Source: Nageia nagi (lineage: Eukaryota > Pinophyta). Taken from it: a stretch of 64,000 nucleotides of DNA. The position numbers and the translations under genes were made by a program. The first letter of the stretch is position 1; every line of letters begins with the position of its first letter. Location of the stretch: NCBI GenBank assembly GCA_050084985.1, contig JBITNC010000001.1:37510001-37574000 (forward strand), read 5' to 3'. The notes below the pieces were generated by a model, which was not told the origin of the DNA, did not search any database, and saw nothing but the letters and a program-made list of their open reading frames with translations. This document shows positions 12,403 to 23,625 of the stretch, piece by piece.

Positions 12403-13127
12403 TGATCTGTAATCACTAGATGCTTATAGCATACTTGAATCCTCACTTAGAGATTCAAATGAAAAACCATTCATCAATATGAGACCAATAAAATTGCATA
12501 TAAATTCAAAATTACATAATGTAAAACTACAAGTTAACAATTTCAATAACACACAATAAGATCAACATAATGCTTTACCATGGTTCAATTAATGTGGGCT
12601 AATCCAACATGGAATTGAAGCTTTAATTACTTATTGTCTATGTATATTACAATATTACATGCATATAGAGAAATACCATCAAAATAATGGCATTAGCATC
12701 TCCTACATACTACTGCAATCTCCTACAATAAGAAGAACAACTTCAAAACTTTAAAAATTCTAGAATGAATCTTGGCCTTCCTTCAAATATTTATAATTCT
12801 AAAAACCTCAAAACTCTTTAAGCTCTAATTATGAATCAAGAGATTATCATGCCTTTAAATAGGCTTGGAAATGTCTCTAAGATGTTGGTTGGTGATCTTG
12901 AATCGATCAACTATCCAAAGCATCGATGCCCTTTCAATGTCCATTGTTGACTCATCAAAATGTAGGCTATTAATAGTCTAAAAATAGTAGACTTTAAGCT
13001 GTTAACAATGTGATTTTTTTCACCAATCACCTCCAAATTTTAATATTTTGTCAATCTCCAAACATAGATACCTTGGGATGAGTACTTATCTTGTAGAGAT
13101 CAACCTGACATGATCCAATTCAGATCA
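12403..13127 (-). repeat. Gypsy-1 5' LTR (725 bp)
   Basis: The ends are TGATCTG and CAGATCA, a perfect 7-bp terminal inverted repeat. It aligns over its whole length with the solo LTR at 49219-49927 (shared blocks include acacaataagatcaacataa and attacatgcatatag). Confidence 0.85.
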
Positions 13128-13399
13128 AACAAATATGATCAATAAAAAAATTAATAAAAAAAATATTCATGAAAAAATGTCCAATACAAGCTTTAATGTC
13201 TTACATATCTATGCCTAAAAGTATTTTTAAAAATACCTTGATTTTCTTATGTGTGTTAGACACATGTATGGTATGGTTCTAAAATGATATATTTTAAAAA
13301 GTAATTTTTTTCATCCCTATCAAAATTTAATTTCTATCATATGAGTATTAGAATAAATTATCTATTTAAAAATTAGACTCTAAGCAATACATTTTTACT
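13128..13399. other. Spacer, nothing recognised
   Basis: AT-rich sequence between the gypsy-1 LTR and the decayed frame to its right. No motif, repeat or frame stands out. Confidence 0.4.
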
Positions 13400-14700
13400 T
13401 TAGTGACATTTTTCATGATTCCATGTCTAAGTGCTTCAAATTTTGAGATCAATTGTACTCAAACTTAAAAATCAAGGAAAATACTTCCACTTTTTAGCCA
13501 TAAAGTGGACCCAACTTCTTGCACTCAGCTAAACATAGAAGAAAAACTTTAATACAAACTAGCCTTTTCTTGTTTTCTATTTTTTCCATACTCTTTCAAC
13601 TTCCAACATCTTATTAGAATTAACTTCTAAGGTTGCTTGGAATTTGGTTCTAACCATTTCTAAAGTATTTTCTTGATTAAATTCATTTAAACCTACTATG
13701 ATTAGATTCAAAGATTGATTATCTCACTCTTGATTTGGTAAGGATTCTATATTTGCCTTATTTTTTATAGTGGTTGACACTAAAAAATGGTCATTAGTAA
13801 ATTAAAAGTTTTTTTTTTTACAAGTGCCCAAATTTCTTGTTACAAATTTGCAATAGTGTTGGTAGCATCCTACCATTATTCATCCAATTTTAGGATATGG
13901 TATTCCTATTTGCTACTTGGTATCCCTAAAAATAGATTAGGCACCATATTCTTATATATTTTAATATGATAGAAAACTCTTTTCCTTAAATGAGTCTACT
14001 ACCAAAATCATAGCATCTTGATCAACAACCTTCTACTATCATCTCATTTCTTTCTTTATTTAAGGAGAAACCCTTTCCTAAAACCATAGAGTGTTGATTG
14101 TTTACCATCCATAACCTCCTTGGAAGTTTCCTTCTCTCTAACCTCTCATGTATTCATGTATCCAACATTTCTTCTTCATATGTTTGTCTTCTATTTTGCA
14201 CTTCATATTATATAACAATCACTTTTAAGGAATTGAGTTTCTTTCAAGTCACTAATTATTTAAAGTTTAACTAACTTTCCAAATCCATATTTTGTTATGT
14301 TATTGATATATTTTTATATTTCACTTATTTCCACCTTCATACTTTGACAATTTTCTTTCCTATATTTTCTTCTTCGAGTCATGTGATGTTTCATCTTCTT
14401 ACCTAAGAGTCTCACTTTCTACATATTGCTTCATAAGGGTCGATTCTTCATATTATTTAGAATTTTCTTTAGTTATGGTTATCAAGTTAGGGATATTATA
14501 TTCTTTTTATATGGTAACCATCCTCTTATTATTGTTATCTTGTATATCCATATTATCCATACCACCATTATTGTATATGATCTCCCCTACTTCCCAAATT
14601 GGTTTTCCATTGGTCTCATTTGGTTTCTACTCACTTTGTCAATACTTTTATCTCCATTCATTTCAAGTTGGATATGAACTAATATTATGCCCTACCTAAG
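13400..14700 (-). pseudogene. Decayed frame with zinc-knuckle remnant
   Basis: The minus strand from about 14700 reads YLIC-T-x-VGHNISSY, a C-x2-C-x4-H-x4-C knuckle in which the first and last Cys are now Tyr. A polar, Asn/Lys/Glu-rich stretch follows (NNGGMDNMDIQDNNNKR, then EDETSHDSKKKI), with stops mostly at Gln-type codons. Near 13690 it reads NLIIVGLNEFNQENTLEMV, then VNSNKMLEVERVWKK and, after a shift, SGSIFLDF. This pattern recalls ORF1-type RNA-binding proteins of L1-like elements, but no reverse transcriptase of that class is present. The assignment is weak, although coding origin is likely. The hydrophobic plus-strand frames over 14426-14699 are its complement. Confidence 0.4.
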
Positions 14701-14904
14701 TGCATATCAAATATAAATAATTATTTTATTTAAATTGTAGCACCTGAACCTATATATATAAATTTGGTTCAAGCATTATTATTTTTGGCAACATTAAACA
14801 AAAAATGGGCTTTGGGGGCAAGCAATTTGAGGTGATTTTTGTAAGGTAGTTTTTAATCACCTCATTATTAGGTTTTAGTGGAGGTTTTAGAGTTCAATAA
14901 ATCA
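14701..14904. other. Short spacer left of copia-1
   Basis: No feature recognised. It contains a G-rich word (gggctttgggggcaagc) and ends at the copia-1 LTR. Confidence 0.35.
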
Positions 14905-15338
14905 AGAAAATCTAGCTCTCTATTTCTATCCAAGTTGCACAAGTTAGGCTAGCAAGTACTAATTGGACTACCATCTAGTAGGTACTAATCATCCTATTGG
15001 TCCATCACACTCAATTGGCCTATCGATTAGTCAACAATCTAGGAAACTAAGAATAATATTGTACATGGACTGTACATGGTAGATTATTATTTTTCTTGGT
15101 ATTTTGGGTGTTGTTTGTATTTATACTCCATTTTGAGGTTTTTTATAGCCTAGGAAATATATTTGGATGAATGAATAATCCATACTTATTTATACATGGA
15201 TTGTAAGACTGTAATTTGTAGTAATAGTTTTGGTTATTATTTTTTGTATTATTTACAACAAGCATTGTTTTACTATAGCTTCTTCTTTGAAGCTATAAAG
15301 CTTTGTAATTCCATTCAATAGTATAATGTTCAAGTTCA
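14905..15338 (+). repeat. Copia-1 5' LTR
   Basis: It matches 19591-19999: both begin gaaa-tctagctctctattt and end caagttca. The left edge is placed by similarity and is uncertain by a few bases. Confidence 0.8.
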
Positions 15339-15343
15339 TATTG

Positions 15344-15355
15344 TGATATTAGAGT
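15344..15355 (+). promoter_or_regulatory. Copia-1 primer-binding site, worn
   Basis: TGATATTAGAGT differs at three positions from the tRNA-iMet site TGGTATCAGAGC. It lies just inside the 5' LTR. Confidence 0.65.
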
Positions 15356-15454
15356 TATTGAGTCTATTTGGGTTAGAGTAGGTGAAGTTTGGAGAAAATT
15401 ATCAAGAATCTTCAAGTTTTATTTTTTCCAATTTTTGCATTTGAAAATTTGAGA

Positions 15455-16380
15455 ATGGCTTCAAAAAGCAATAACTACTCATGGCTAATTCTTGAGTTTT
15501 GTGGTGAAGATTATGAGTACTAGTCTATCAAAATGAAGACATTACTCATCGGAAAAGAATTTTGGGAGATTGTAGAATATGGCTATGATGAGCCAAGTGA
15601 TTGGAATGCCTTACAAGGGCTTGATAATACTTCAAAAAAGGAAGCACAAAAAAATAATTCTTATACCTTGTATCATCTTCAAATGGCCATGGATAAGAGC
15701 GTATTTCCAAGGATCTCTTCATGTATATTAGCCAAAGATGCATGTAAGGCTTTAAAGGATGGATACCAAGGTAGCAATCAAATGAAGCAAGTGAGAATTA
15801 AAATTCTTAAGAGAGAATTTGAAACTCTCAAGATGAAAGATGATGAGAAGGTTGCTGATTATTGTGTTAGAGTGCAATCATGTGTCAATAAAATGAAGAC
15901 ACTTGGTGAAATAATTAAAAATTAAGTGGTTGTGAAATTTTTTTTGAGATCTCTTCTTCCAAAGTGGAACCTTGTTGCAATCATTATTTAAGAAAACAAA
16001 AATATTGCTACTCTCACTTATGATCAACTTATTGGTTCACTCATATCCCAAGAAGAGAGACTACAAGATCCATCATCTTAAAGCATTGGAGGTGGTGATG
16101 ATAAGGCTTTTGTACTCAAAGAAGGAGAATCCAATATGAGTAGTCAAGGTAGAGGCCAAGGGAGAGGCTAAGTAGAGGAAATGGAAGAGGCCAAGGAGGC
16201 CAAAAACACTAGCAATCTAATGTAAGTGACAAATCTAACAAGCAATGTTACTATTGTAATAAATTTGGGCATTATGAGAAAGATTGTAGATTGAAGGCTT
16301 CTCAAGAAGGGAGAAGTGCAAACTATGGAGAGGAAGATTCAAACTTATTTTTGACATATGGGAAGGCTGATTCAAGCATG
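15455..16380 (+). pseudogene. Gag (copia-1)
   Basis: The ATG at 15455 starts a copia gag, with an in-frame stop at 15521-15523 where the family has Trp (EDYEY-stop-SIKMKTLL). After the stop the frame is open to 15925 and carries the UBN2-like gag core (KSVFPRISSCI, FETLKMKDDEKVADY). Beyond, with stops and a frameshift near 16170, comes a Gly/Arg/Gln-rich segment and an intact knuckle CYYCNKFGHYEKDC at 16246-16287. It normally forms the particle and binds RNA. Confidence 0.85.
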
Positions 16381-16530
16381 TAAGAGATATGAATACTTGA
16401 TTTAGGAGAATCCAAATATATGATCGACAAGGGTGAGCTATTTGCTCAAATTGATGACTCTTTCAAATCAAATATCAAAATTGGTGATAATAGCACATTG
16501 CAAATTGAAGGTGTGGGTGCCAACCAAGGA
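16381..16530 (+). pseudogene. Aspartic protease (copia-1)
   Basis: The active-site line reads ILDLGESKYMI. The family's D-S-G is D-L-G here (16399-16407), with a stop where Trp is expected. Next comes FAQIDDSFKSNIKIGDNSTL and IEGVG, typical of copia proteases, before a frameshift. Confidence 0.75.
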
Positions 16531-17700
16531 AAGAATAAAAAAGGTAAATGATGTTTACTATATTCCCAAACTTCAACATAATTTTTTAAGTATTGGGAAA
16601 ATGATGGAAAACAATTACATGCTTATTTTTGATGAAAGAAAGTGTGTAATTTATAATAAAAATAGAGGTAATAAGCTTGTTACTACAGTACCAATGAGTA
16701 AGAATAGGCTATTTCCTTTAAAATTTGGTAGCCAAGAGGTTTCACTTGCTAATGTGTCTATGGAAAACAAAGGTTGGTTATGGCATTTGATAAATGGGCA
16801 TCTCAATCACTCAAGTTTGAAACTTTTGACATCTCATCAAATGGTACATGGGTTAGTAAAGATGGATGAATGCAAAGAAGTATGTGAAGGGTATGCTTTG
16901 AGAAATCAATATAGATCAAGCTTTCCAAAAGCATGAAGAGCATCTTATCCTCTTCAATTGGTGCATTCAGATATATGTTCTCCAATACAAACAAAGATTA
17001 TGGGTATGAATTTTATTTCCTCACTTTCATTGATGATTACTTAAGAATGTGTTGGTTTTATTTCTTAAAAATAAAAGATCAAGCTTTTAGTTGTTTTATG
17101 GAATTTAAGAATAATGTGAAAAATCAAAGTGGATTTTATATAAAATATTTAAGGACTGATAGAGGAGGGAATTTTATGTCAAATTAATTCACAAATTTTT
17201 GCAAAGATTGTGGAATTAAAAGGAAACTTACTACAAGTTTTACTCCTTAACAAAATGGTGCATGTGAAAGGAAAAATAGGACAATTATGAATATGGCAAG
17301 AAGCATTTTACATTGACAAGAATTGAAATATATGCTTTGGGTTGATGCATGTAGAACTAGTGTTTATATACTTAATATAAGCCCAACTAAATCATTAGAA
17401 GGAATCACCCCTTATGAAGCATGCTATGAAAGAAAACCAAATTTTGGTCATTTAGAGTTTTTTAAAGAAAACCAAATTTTGGTCATTTTAGAGTTTTTTT
17501 TTGTTTAGCATATGCAGACATTCCTGATGAGAAAAGAAGAAAACTTTACCCAAAAATCCAAGCATGTGTTTTTATGGATTATTGTGAAAATTGTAAAGCA
17601 TAGAGACTTTACAATCTAAAAATAAAGTGCATTATAATATCAAGAGATGTAAGTTTTTATGAAGGGGGAAAATATGGTGGTCATAAAAAACTCATAGTTG
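16531..17700 (+). pseudogene. Integrase (copia-1)
   Basis: The pre-integrase zinc region (WLWHLINGHLNHSSLKLL ... EVCEGYAL) has its second Cys changed to Tyr. The core follows with a stop at 16934 and a frameshift near 17000. All three catalytic residues can be placed: Asp at 16970 (VHSDIC), Asp at 17158 (LRTDRGG) and Glu at 17266 (ACERKNRT). Downstream, GITPYEACYERKPNFGHLEF is broken by a short tandem duplication. Confidence 0.85.
17429..17503 (+). repeat. ~37-bp tandem duplication in integrase
   Basis: The phrase aaagaaaaccaaattttgg with its tail tcattt-agagtttttt occurs twice in a row. The second copy has one extra T. It looks like a local replication-slippage event after the element died. 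Confidence 0.85.
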
Positions 17701-17794
17701 ATTATGAATCATCTAATGAAGATTCTTCCAATGAGCCAAATAATGCACATATTCAGCCCACCAATGGCCAAGGCCAAGTAAGTCCTCCTTCACC

Positions 17795-19066
17795 TTGCAC
17801 ACCAAGTACTTCAAGTCCATTAAATCCATTAAATCAAGAAAAAGAGAATATAAAAATTGGAAAAGAATATTGGCAAATCATCCTACTTCTAATATTTTAG
17901 ATGCAAATTTCAATGATAGAATCACAAGAAGCCAAGCAAAAGAAATGGATGATGTTGTAACTAAATTTGAGAATTTGAATATGTATGGAGATGATGAAAA
18001 TGAAGATCATAGAGGTGATATTGTCAATTATGCACTTATGGCTAGCATTGATGTTGAACCTTCTTGTTTTGAAGATTCTTGTATTAATGATTTATGGTTG
18101 AAGACAATGGATGAAGAAATTCATTCTATTGAAAAGAATGAAACTTGGGAGCTTGTTGAACTTCCAAAGGATAAAAAATGTATTGGTTGTAAATGAGTCT
18201 ACAATACCAAGTACAATAGTGATGGTACTATTGAGAGGCATAAAGAAAGGCCTATTACCAAGGGATTTAAATAAAAAATTAGCATTGATTATGAAGAAAC
18301 TTTTGCACTAGTAGCAAGGCAAGAGACAATAAGGTTGGTCCTTTCTTTGGCTACACACAAAGGATGGAAAGTAATTCACATGGATGTGAAAAGTGTATTT
18401 TTGAATGGCTACTTACAAGAAGAGGTTTATGTGGAGCAACCTCAAGGTTTCATAATCAAATGGAAAGAGCATATAGTATACAAATTGAAGAATATTTTGT
18501 ATGGCCTAAAGCAAGCATTAAGGGCATGGTACTTAAGGATAGATGGCTACTTTCAATAATATAGATTCCAAAGGAGCAAGAATGAACCTACCCTCTACAT
18601 TATGAAGCAAGGTATTGATATTATTCTTATTTATTTATATGTTGATTATTTTATTTATATGGGTAGTTATTCTAACTTGAATGATGAATTCAAAAGGAAA
18701 ATGATGGATGAATTTGAAATGAAAGATATTGGTCTTATGCACTACTTCCTTGGATTGGAAGTATATCAATGTAATGATGAAATATTTGTATTTCAAATAA
18801 AGTATGCTAAAGATATGTTTTTGAAATTTGATATGGAAAGTTGTAAACCACTACCTTCTCCAATTGCTCATGGTGAGATTCTTTATAAGGATGATGTGGG
18901 ATTGAGAGTTAATGTAACCACTTATAGATCCATTGTAGGGAGTCTTATGTTTCTCACAAACACTAGGCCCAAAATAGCATTTGGTACATCACTTGTATCC
19001 ATATATAAGAGTGATCCATTTGCATCACATATAAAAGTAGCAAAAAGAATTTTGATATATGTTTAA
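17795..19066 (+). pseudogene. Reverse transcriptase (copia-1)
   Basis: The linker with FNDRITRSQAKEM and NETWELVELPKDKKCIGCK leads into the palm. DVKSVFLNGYLQEEVYVEQP near 18378 holds the first catalytic Asp. The second motif reads YLYVDYFIYMG near 18640, where the family has YVDD, so the last Asp is Tyr. It continues MHYFLGLEVYQ, SPIAHGEI and YRSIVGSLMFLTNTRP. Stops at 18194 and near 18557 and one or more shifts break the frame. Confidence 0.85.
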
Positions 19067-19079
19067 GGAAAAATTGATT

Positions 19080-19548
19080 TTGGTATCCACCACATCAAGC
19101 ATGGAGGTGTCAAACTTATTGGCTATAGTGATTTAGATTGGGGGAGAAAAATTGATGATAGGAAGAGCACATTTGATCAATTATTCAGCCTTGGTTCACA
19201 ATGATAACATGGATTTCAAAGAAATAAAGCATAATGGCTCTTTCATATACTAAAGCTGAGTATATTGCAATCACAAGTGCTAGTGCCCAAGCATTGTGGT
19301 TAAGGAATATTTTAGAGGAACTTTGTGAGATTCAAATTCATGATACTATTATATATTGTGAAAATAAAAATTCCATCCAATTGTCACAAAATCCAATCCA
19401 CCATAGTAGGTCAAAGCATCTTGATATGAAGTATCACTTCATAGGAGACATGGTGGAGATGAATATTCTTGAGCTTAGGTATGTTGATACTTTAGAGAAT
19501 GTGGTTGATAGTTTCACCAAAACTATTTTTAAAGCTAATTTTTTCTAG
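19080..19548 (+). pseudogene. RNase H (copia-1)
   Basis: Begins GIHHIKHGGVKLIGYSDLDW. After stops it is open over 19234-19548: ALSYTKAEYIAITSAS, CENKNSIQLSQNPIHHSRSK. The usual T-E-A-E is T-K-A-E and the usual C-D-N is C-E-N, so two acidic active-site positions are altered. Confidence 0.8.
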
Positions 19549-19580
19549 CTAAGGAACATATTGGTACATCCTCTTAGCAT

Positions 19581-19590
19581 TAAGGGGAAG
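19581..19590 (+). promoter_or_regulatory. Copia-1 polypurine tract
   Basis: TAAGGGGAAG lies directly before the 3' LTR. Copia-2 has AAGGGGAAGAA at the same place. Confidence 0.7.
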
Positions 19591-19999
19591 AAACTCTAGC
19601 TCTCTATTTTTAATGAGTTACATAGGTTAGGCTAGTAGGTACTAATCGACCTACTAGTCCATCACACTCAACTGGCCTACTGCCTAGTCAATTGGTCTAC
19701 TAAACCACAACTAGTATTGTACACAGACTATGTGTGGTATATTTGTTTATTTTCTTGTTATTTTTTGTGTTTCTTGTCTTTATACACCATTTTTGGTCTT
19801 GTTATATCCTAGAAAATATATTTGGATGTGAATAAACAATCCATACTTGTTTGTACATGGATTGTAAGATTGTAATATGTAGGAATAGTTTTGGTTGTTA
19901 TTCTTTGTATTATTTACAACAACCATTGTTGTATTGTAGCTTCTTATTTGAAGCTATAAATCTTTGTAATTCCATTTAGTAATGTAATGTGCAAGTTCA
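19591..19999 (+). repeat. Copia-1 3' LTR
   Basis: Pairs with the 5' LTR (shared: ttaggctagtaggtactaat, tatttacaacaaccattgtt, tttgaagctataaa). Substitutions and small indels are frequent. Confidence 0.8.
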
Positions 20000-20020
20000 T
20001 AGCCACACCATCATATCCTA

Positions 20021-20758
20021 AAATGAGAGGTCCCACAAGATTACCACTTAATGGGAGTAATACATATAATCTGGAGATCAAGACTAATATATTTGGACAA
20101 CCCATTGGAAATAATGCTAAGCACTTTTCATATTTTTAGGGATTAATAGCCAAATATATTATCCCTATCACCTATAGAGATTGGAAATAAGTCCTAAAAC
20201 ATGTTAAAAATAAGTGTTGGGTAATGGTTAAGGTAACTTAATAACCAATAGATTTTATAGTGTCCATTTTTGAATGCTTAAGTAAATGTTGCAATATAAT
20301 AATATAATGGTTTGATGTAGAAAAAGTGTAATATTTTGAAGAATATAAAGAAATAGATGATGATAACCATTGAAAAATTATTGGATGATAATTAATTTCG
20401 ATTGGTGAAATTGCATTATGATAAGTATGACAATTATGAAGATAGAATTACTAACCCTCTATATCATTTACCAGTACAAGATTGGAAAGCCTTTATGAAA
20501 AGTAGGAGTAATAATGACTTTTAGGAAAGTATTAGCCATTTTATTATGTTATTCATGTGAGTTTTTTAGGTCACCTTTCTCTCCCTAATGAATTACTATA
20601 TTCTTTCCTTTGTTGCATTGCAAATGAATAAGAAAAGGAACAAAAAGATATATCTCAACATGTCATGCATATTATCTATTGAAAAATATATGCTTAATTA
20701 GAATATGAAATGGTATTATATCACACTCATCTATTATGTTATATTAGTTTACCATATG
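20021..20758 (+). pseudogene. CACTA (Ptta/En/Spm) transposase-associated frame, part 1
   Basis: The plus strand reads RGPTRLPLNGSNTYNLEI, then IFGQPIGNNAKHFSYF, a stop, GLIAKYIIPITYRDWK and HVKNKCWVMVKV. This matches the plant Ptta/En/Spm domain (Transposase_24), whose hallmark is R-G-x-T, x-G-Q-P-x-G-x-N-A and a Y-x-D-W step. Stops replace Gln/Trp-type codons. The frame continues 16 kb to the right, at 37007, after gypsy-2. The beginning of the frame is lost at the copia-1 edge. Confidence 0.75.
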
Positions 20759-21559
20759 TGTTGATATGTATTTTGGTATACCTAGGGTTTACCTCTAAAT
20801 GAACTAAAAACATACAAATATTTACTATATCATAAACCTAAGCTAATTAACTCAAATAAACGTACATGAATAAGGGAATTTAACAATGTAGTAATAGAAT
20901 AATAAAAATATCTTGATGTAAATATGTAAAATGCAACTACATGTACTAAAGAGAAAGGAATCAAGTGAAATATAAATACCTATGTGTTCTTACCCATGTC
21001 AATGTCGAGGATATGATAGATGAACTTGTTGAAGAGAAGTGACCTTGCTATATGAACCCTAAGGATAACTATAGAAGAAATGCTAGCACATGTGCTAGTA
21101 TCTAAAAGCTTAGCATGGGTGTGGATGTTAACATAGTCATGAATGTTCCTAAAGAATGAGGTTCACCAATAAGGATCAATAATAGCAAAGATGATGATAA
21201 GTTGAATCAAGCATATAATCATAGAAATAGATGATAGATATTCAGTTGAATGATAACAAAATTCTAATCTCAATAAGTGGCATTTATAAATACTCAAGTA
21301 GAGGGTACTAGCTATCAAGATGTAAGTTTGACATGCTTTCCCTAGGTTAGATATACTTACATTTATATTAGGTGTGATTCACCATTTGATCCCTTGAATA
21401 TTGTTTTAAGTCAACTTGATATACCTAACATAAAAAATAAGAACATAACCTAAGAAATATGTGATAATAAGGTAAAATATGATTAAAACATGACTAAATG
21501 TGTGTGTAAGTTACACCTAAGTAGGACCATGTTAAGGAGATCACTTTTAGGTGTTAACA
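20759..21559 (-). repeat. Gypsy-2 3' LTR (801 bp)
   Basis: Ends TGTTGATATG ... GTGTTAACA. The same family occurs at 36214-37001, 38226-39021 and 46854-47655. It contains a perfect 16-bp palindrome, CTAGCACATGTGCTAG, at 21083-21098. Confidence 0.9.
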
Positions 21560-21574
21560 AATGCCCCTCTTTGT
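21560..21574 (-). promoter_or_regulatory. Gypsy-2 polypurine tract
   Basis: The minus strand reads ACAAAGAGGGGCATT immediately before the LTR start TGTTAACACC. Gypsy-3 has ACAAAGTGGGGTATT at its equivalent site. Confidence 0.75.
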
Positions 21575-22430
21575 AAGTTTAATGAAATTGAATTTTGAAA
21601 TGACATTATGCTTGCAAATGAAGTAAAGGTAAAGAGAAGAAAAATTTGACACTTCCTTGGTGTATCTTTCCATATCATCAAGAATTTGATGATCTATATT
21701 TCCCCTCTTTGACTTGGTTGTGAGATGTAATGGCTTGCATATAATAGAATATAGAAGAGCAAATAATGGAATCTAAAAATGAGAGGCACACACTTCCAAG
21801 AACATATATGATTGTTAAGTCATAAAATATATATAAATGAATAGTAAGAGAGAATATCATAACATTTCATCAAATGATATAGCAATAATGTAGTAAGGAT
21901 GAAATAAATACAATATGCATACGTAGTCTTGAGAACACTAAATATAAAAATACTCAATATTTCATTCTTATATGCATACATTAGAAGATCATGATAAAGG
22001 TGTGTCCATATCATCATGGGGTTCATGCCCCATTCTTAGATGGAACACATGGAATCAGAACCATATATGTTAACATCATCATGAGGTACATGCCCATTCC
22101 TAAATGTAAAATATGACTCAAAAAAAGCAACATGGTGATAGTTAGTTGAGACCCAACCAACAAAGGTGACTCAGAGACATGGTTGATTTAAATATTTTCC
22201 AACCATGTTGTGTGATATATAATTCATCATCATGAGGCACATGCCCCTTTTTTAGATATTGATATGAGATTTAGTCATCGTCATGAGGTACATGCTCATT
22301 CTTAGATATGATTAAGAGTGATGGTTAGTTGAGACCCAACTAAAAATGGTAACTCAATGATGATTTGTTTGAATATTTACCAATCATGTAAATGATTAAA
22401 TAAAAACAAAAGATAAGGTTAGGAATACTA
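21575..22430 (-). repeat. Gypsy-2 3' tail with degenerate repeats
   Basis: This non-coding tail matches the gypsy-3 tail (39022-39830). It holds at least four copies of catcatgaggtacatgcc (near 22010, 22075, 22225 and 22270), alternating with copies of gttagttgagacccaacca. The repeats are diverged and unequally spaced. Confidence 0.75.
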
Positions 22431-23625
22431 TTTATAACTTAACCACTATGCTGATTTGCTATAATTTGGCTTGATTAATGCCTTTGTAACTTAGCATTCA
22501 TGATAGCTTCAATGTGCATTAGTGATTTTATCATATATGCTTCTGATATGGAAGTGAGAACATATAGTATGATATGTGATCCTAAAAAAATATATTTTTA
22601 TACCTGATAACTATTGATAGAGTGCTTGAGTCTATGACAAATGGGTTGGACCAAGAATGAACATACAAGGAACACATCATTCTTTGATTAGATATCTACT
22701 CATGCCTACAAAAACATGGTTCTCCAAATAATGTTAGTCCTATATTGATTTTTAGACCATATGTAGCTGGAGGGATTTTGATTTCTGGATTAAGGATGTC
22801 AATGCCAAGGAATGATAGCATGGGCACTATGGTGAGTGTAGATGCAAGGATCCATTGTGAATTTGGGTTTGAGGTTTTTCAAAACTTAACTTGAATGTTT
22901 TAAGGGGTAGGAAAATCATGGTTTGGAGACATATAAGGTAGAATATGGTCATCAATTAATGTATTCCTTGTTAAATGTTTCCTAATTTTATTTTAAATAG
23001 GCCATATAGTGGACTATTTTTCACTTTCACTATTTGGAAATCAAGCTTTGATCCAAGAGGATATTACCATTGCTAAACAAGTAATTTGGTTTATAAATTA
23101 AAATAATTTGGTCTATTTTCATGTCTTTTACCAAATTTTTGACCTAAAGTTTCATACCAAGATGAATATTATAGAAAAAGAGAACCCTAGGGCTTACCTC
23201 TTGTGATACAACAAGGTTTTGATGTATGTGGTAAGTATTTTAGATCATTATAGTGTTTTGTTTCATGAATTTTGCATGTAAAATTAGGTAGCTATGCAAA
23301 ATCATGGATTTATTAGGCTAGGGTTTTAATGGTTAGGGCCTAGTCATTTTTTGCATTTGGAGTGGGTCTTAGGGTGAGAAATCATGATCTTATGTAATTG
23401 TATGGGTAAGGTGAGTTTTCCCCCAAATTTTGAAACAATTAAGAGTAGGGAGCCCAACATGGACACTTGCATGATAAAGGGGATTCTATGATGGAAATAT
23501 GTATAACCAATTGTGGTATTCATTAATGTGTGTTAGAGATATTTAAATAAATTTTTTGTATAAAAATCTTATTTAAATTGCATAAAACTAATGTGTACCT
23601 TTTGTTTTTTTGTTTAAGCTTACAA
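22431..23625. other. Unassigned part of gypsy-2, upstream of the PMD gene
   Basis: No frame recognised. It may hold the leader and promoter of the PMD gene, which starts just to the right on the plus strand, but no signal is clear enough to mark. Confidence 0.35.

Larger units (their letters stand above)
8896..13127 (-). mobile_element. Gypsy-1: decayed chromovirus-like Ty3/gypsy element
   Basis: From right to left (minus strand): 5' LTR, tRNA-iMet primer-binding site, gag, protease, reverse transcriptase, RNase H, and the start of integrase. The domain order and motifs are those of Ty3/gypsy, and the protease and RT wording resemble chromoviruses. The element is cut at 8896 inside the integrase zinc finger by LARD-1, and its remaining integrase and 3' LTR are not found. 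Stops and frameshifts break every domain. A solo LTR of the same family lies at 49219-49927. Confidence 0.85.
14905..19999 (+). mobile_element. Copia-1: full-length but dead Ty1/copia element
   Basis: It has two LTRs, a worn tRNA-iMet site, and gag, protease, integrase, RT and RNase H in the Ty1/copia order on the plus strand. The LTRs differ at many sites and by indels, so insertion is old. At least three frameshifts and many stops are present, and the RT and RNase H active-site residues are altered. No convincing target duplication was seen, possibly because the LTR start is worn: the usual TG is not visible. The right flank runs straight into CACTA transposase sequence. Confidence 0.9.

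Noticed and set aside
13128-13141. Gypsy-1 LTR ending at 13141 (tatgatca)
   Set aside because: CAGATCA at 13127 gives a longer perfect inverted match to the start and agrees with the solo LTR, whose target duplication fixes the end.
14426-14699. Hydrophobic plus-strand frames resembling membrane proteins
   Set aside because: They are the complement of the polar minus-strand decayed frame. AT-rich DNA read this way gives Phe/Ile/Leu/Tyr-rich peptides.
14905-19999. A target-site duplication for copia-1
   Set aside because: No matching 5-mers flank the LTRs, whichever nearby left edge is chosen.
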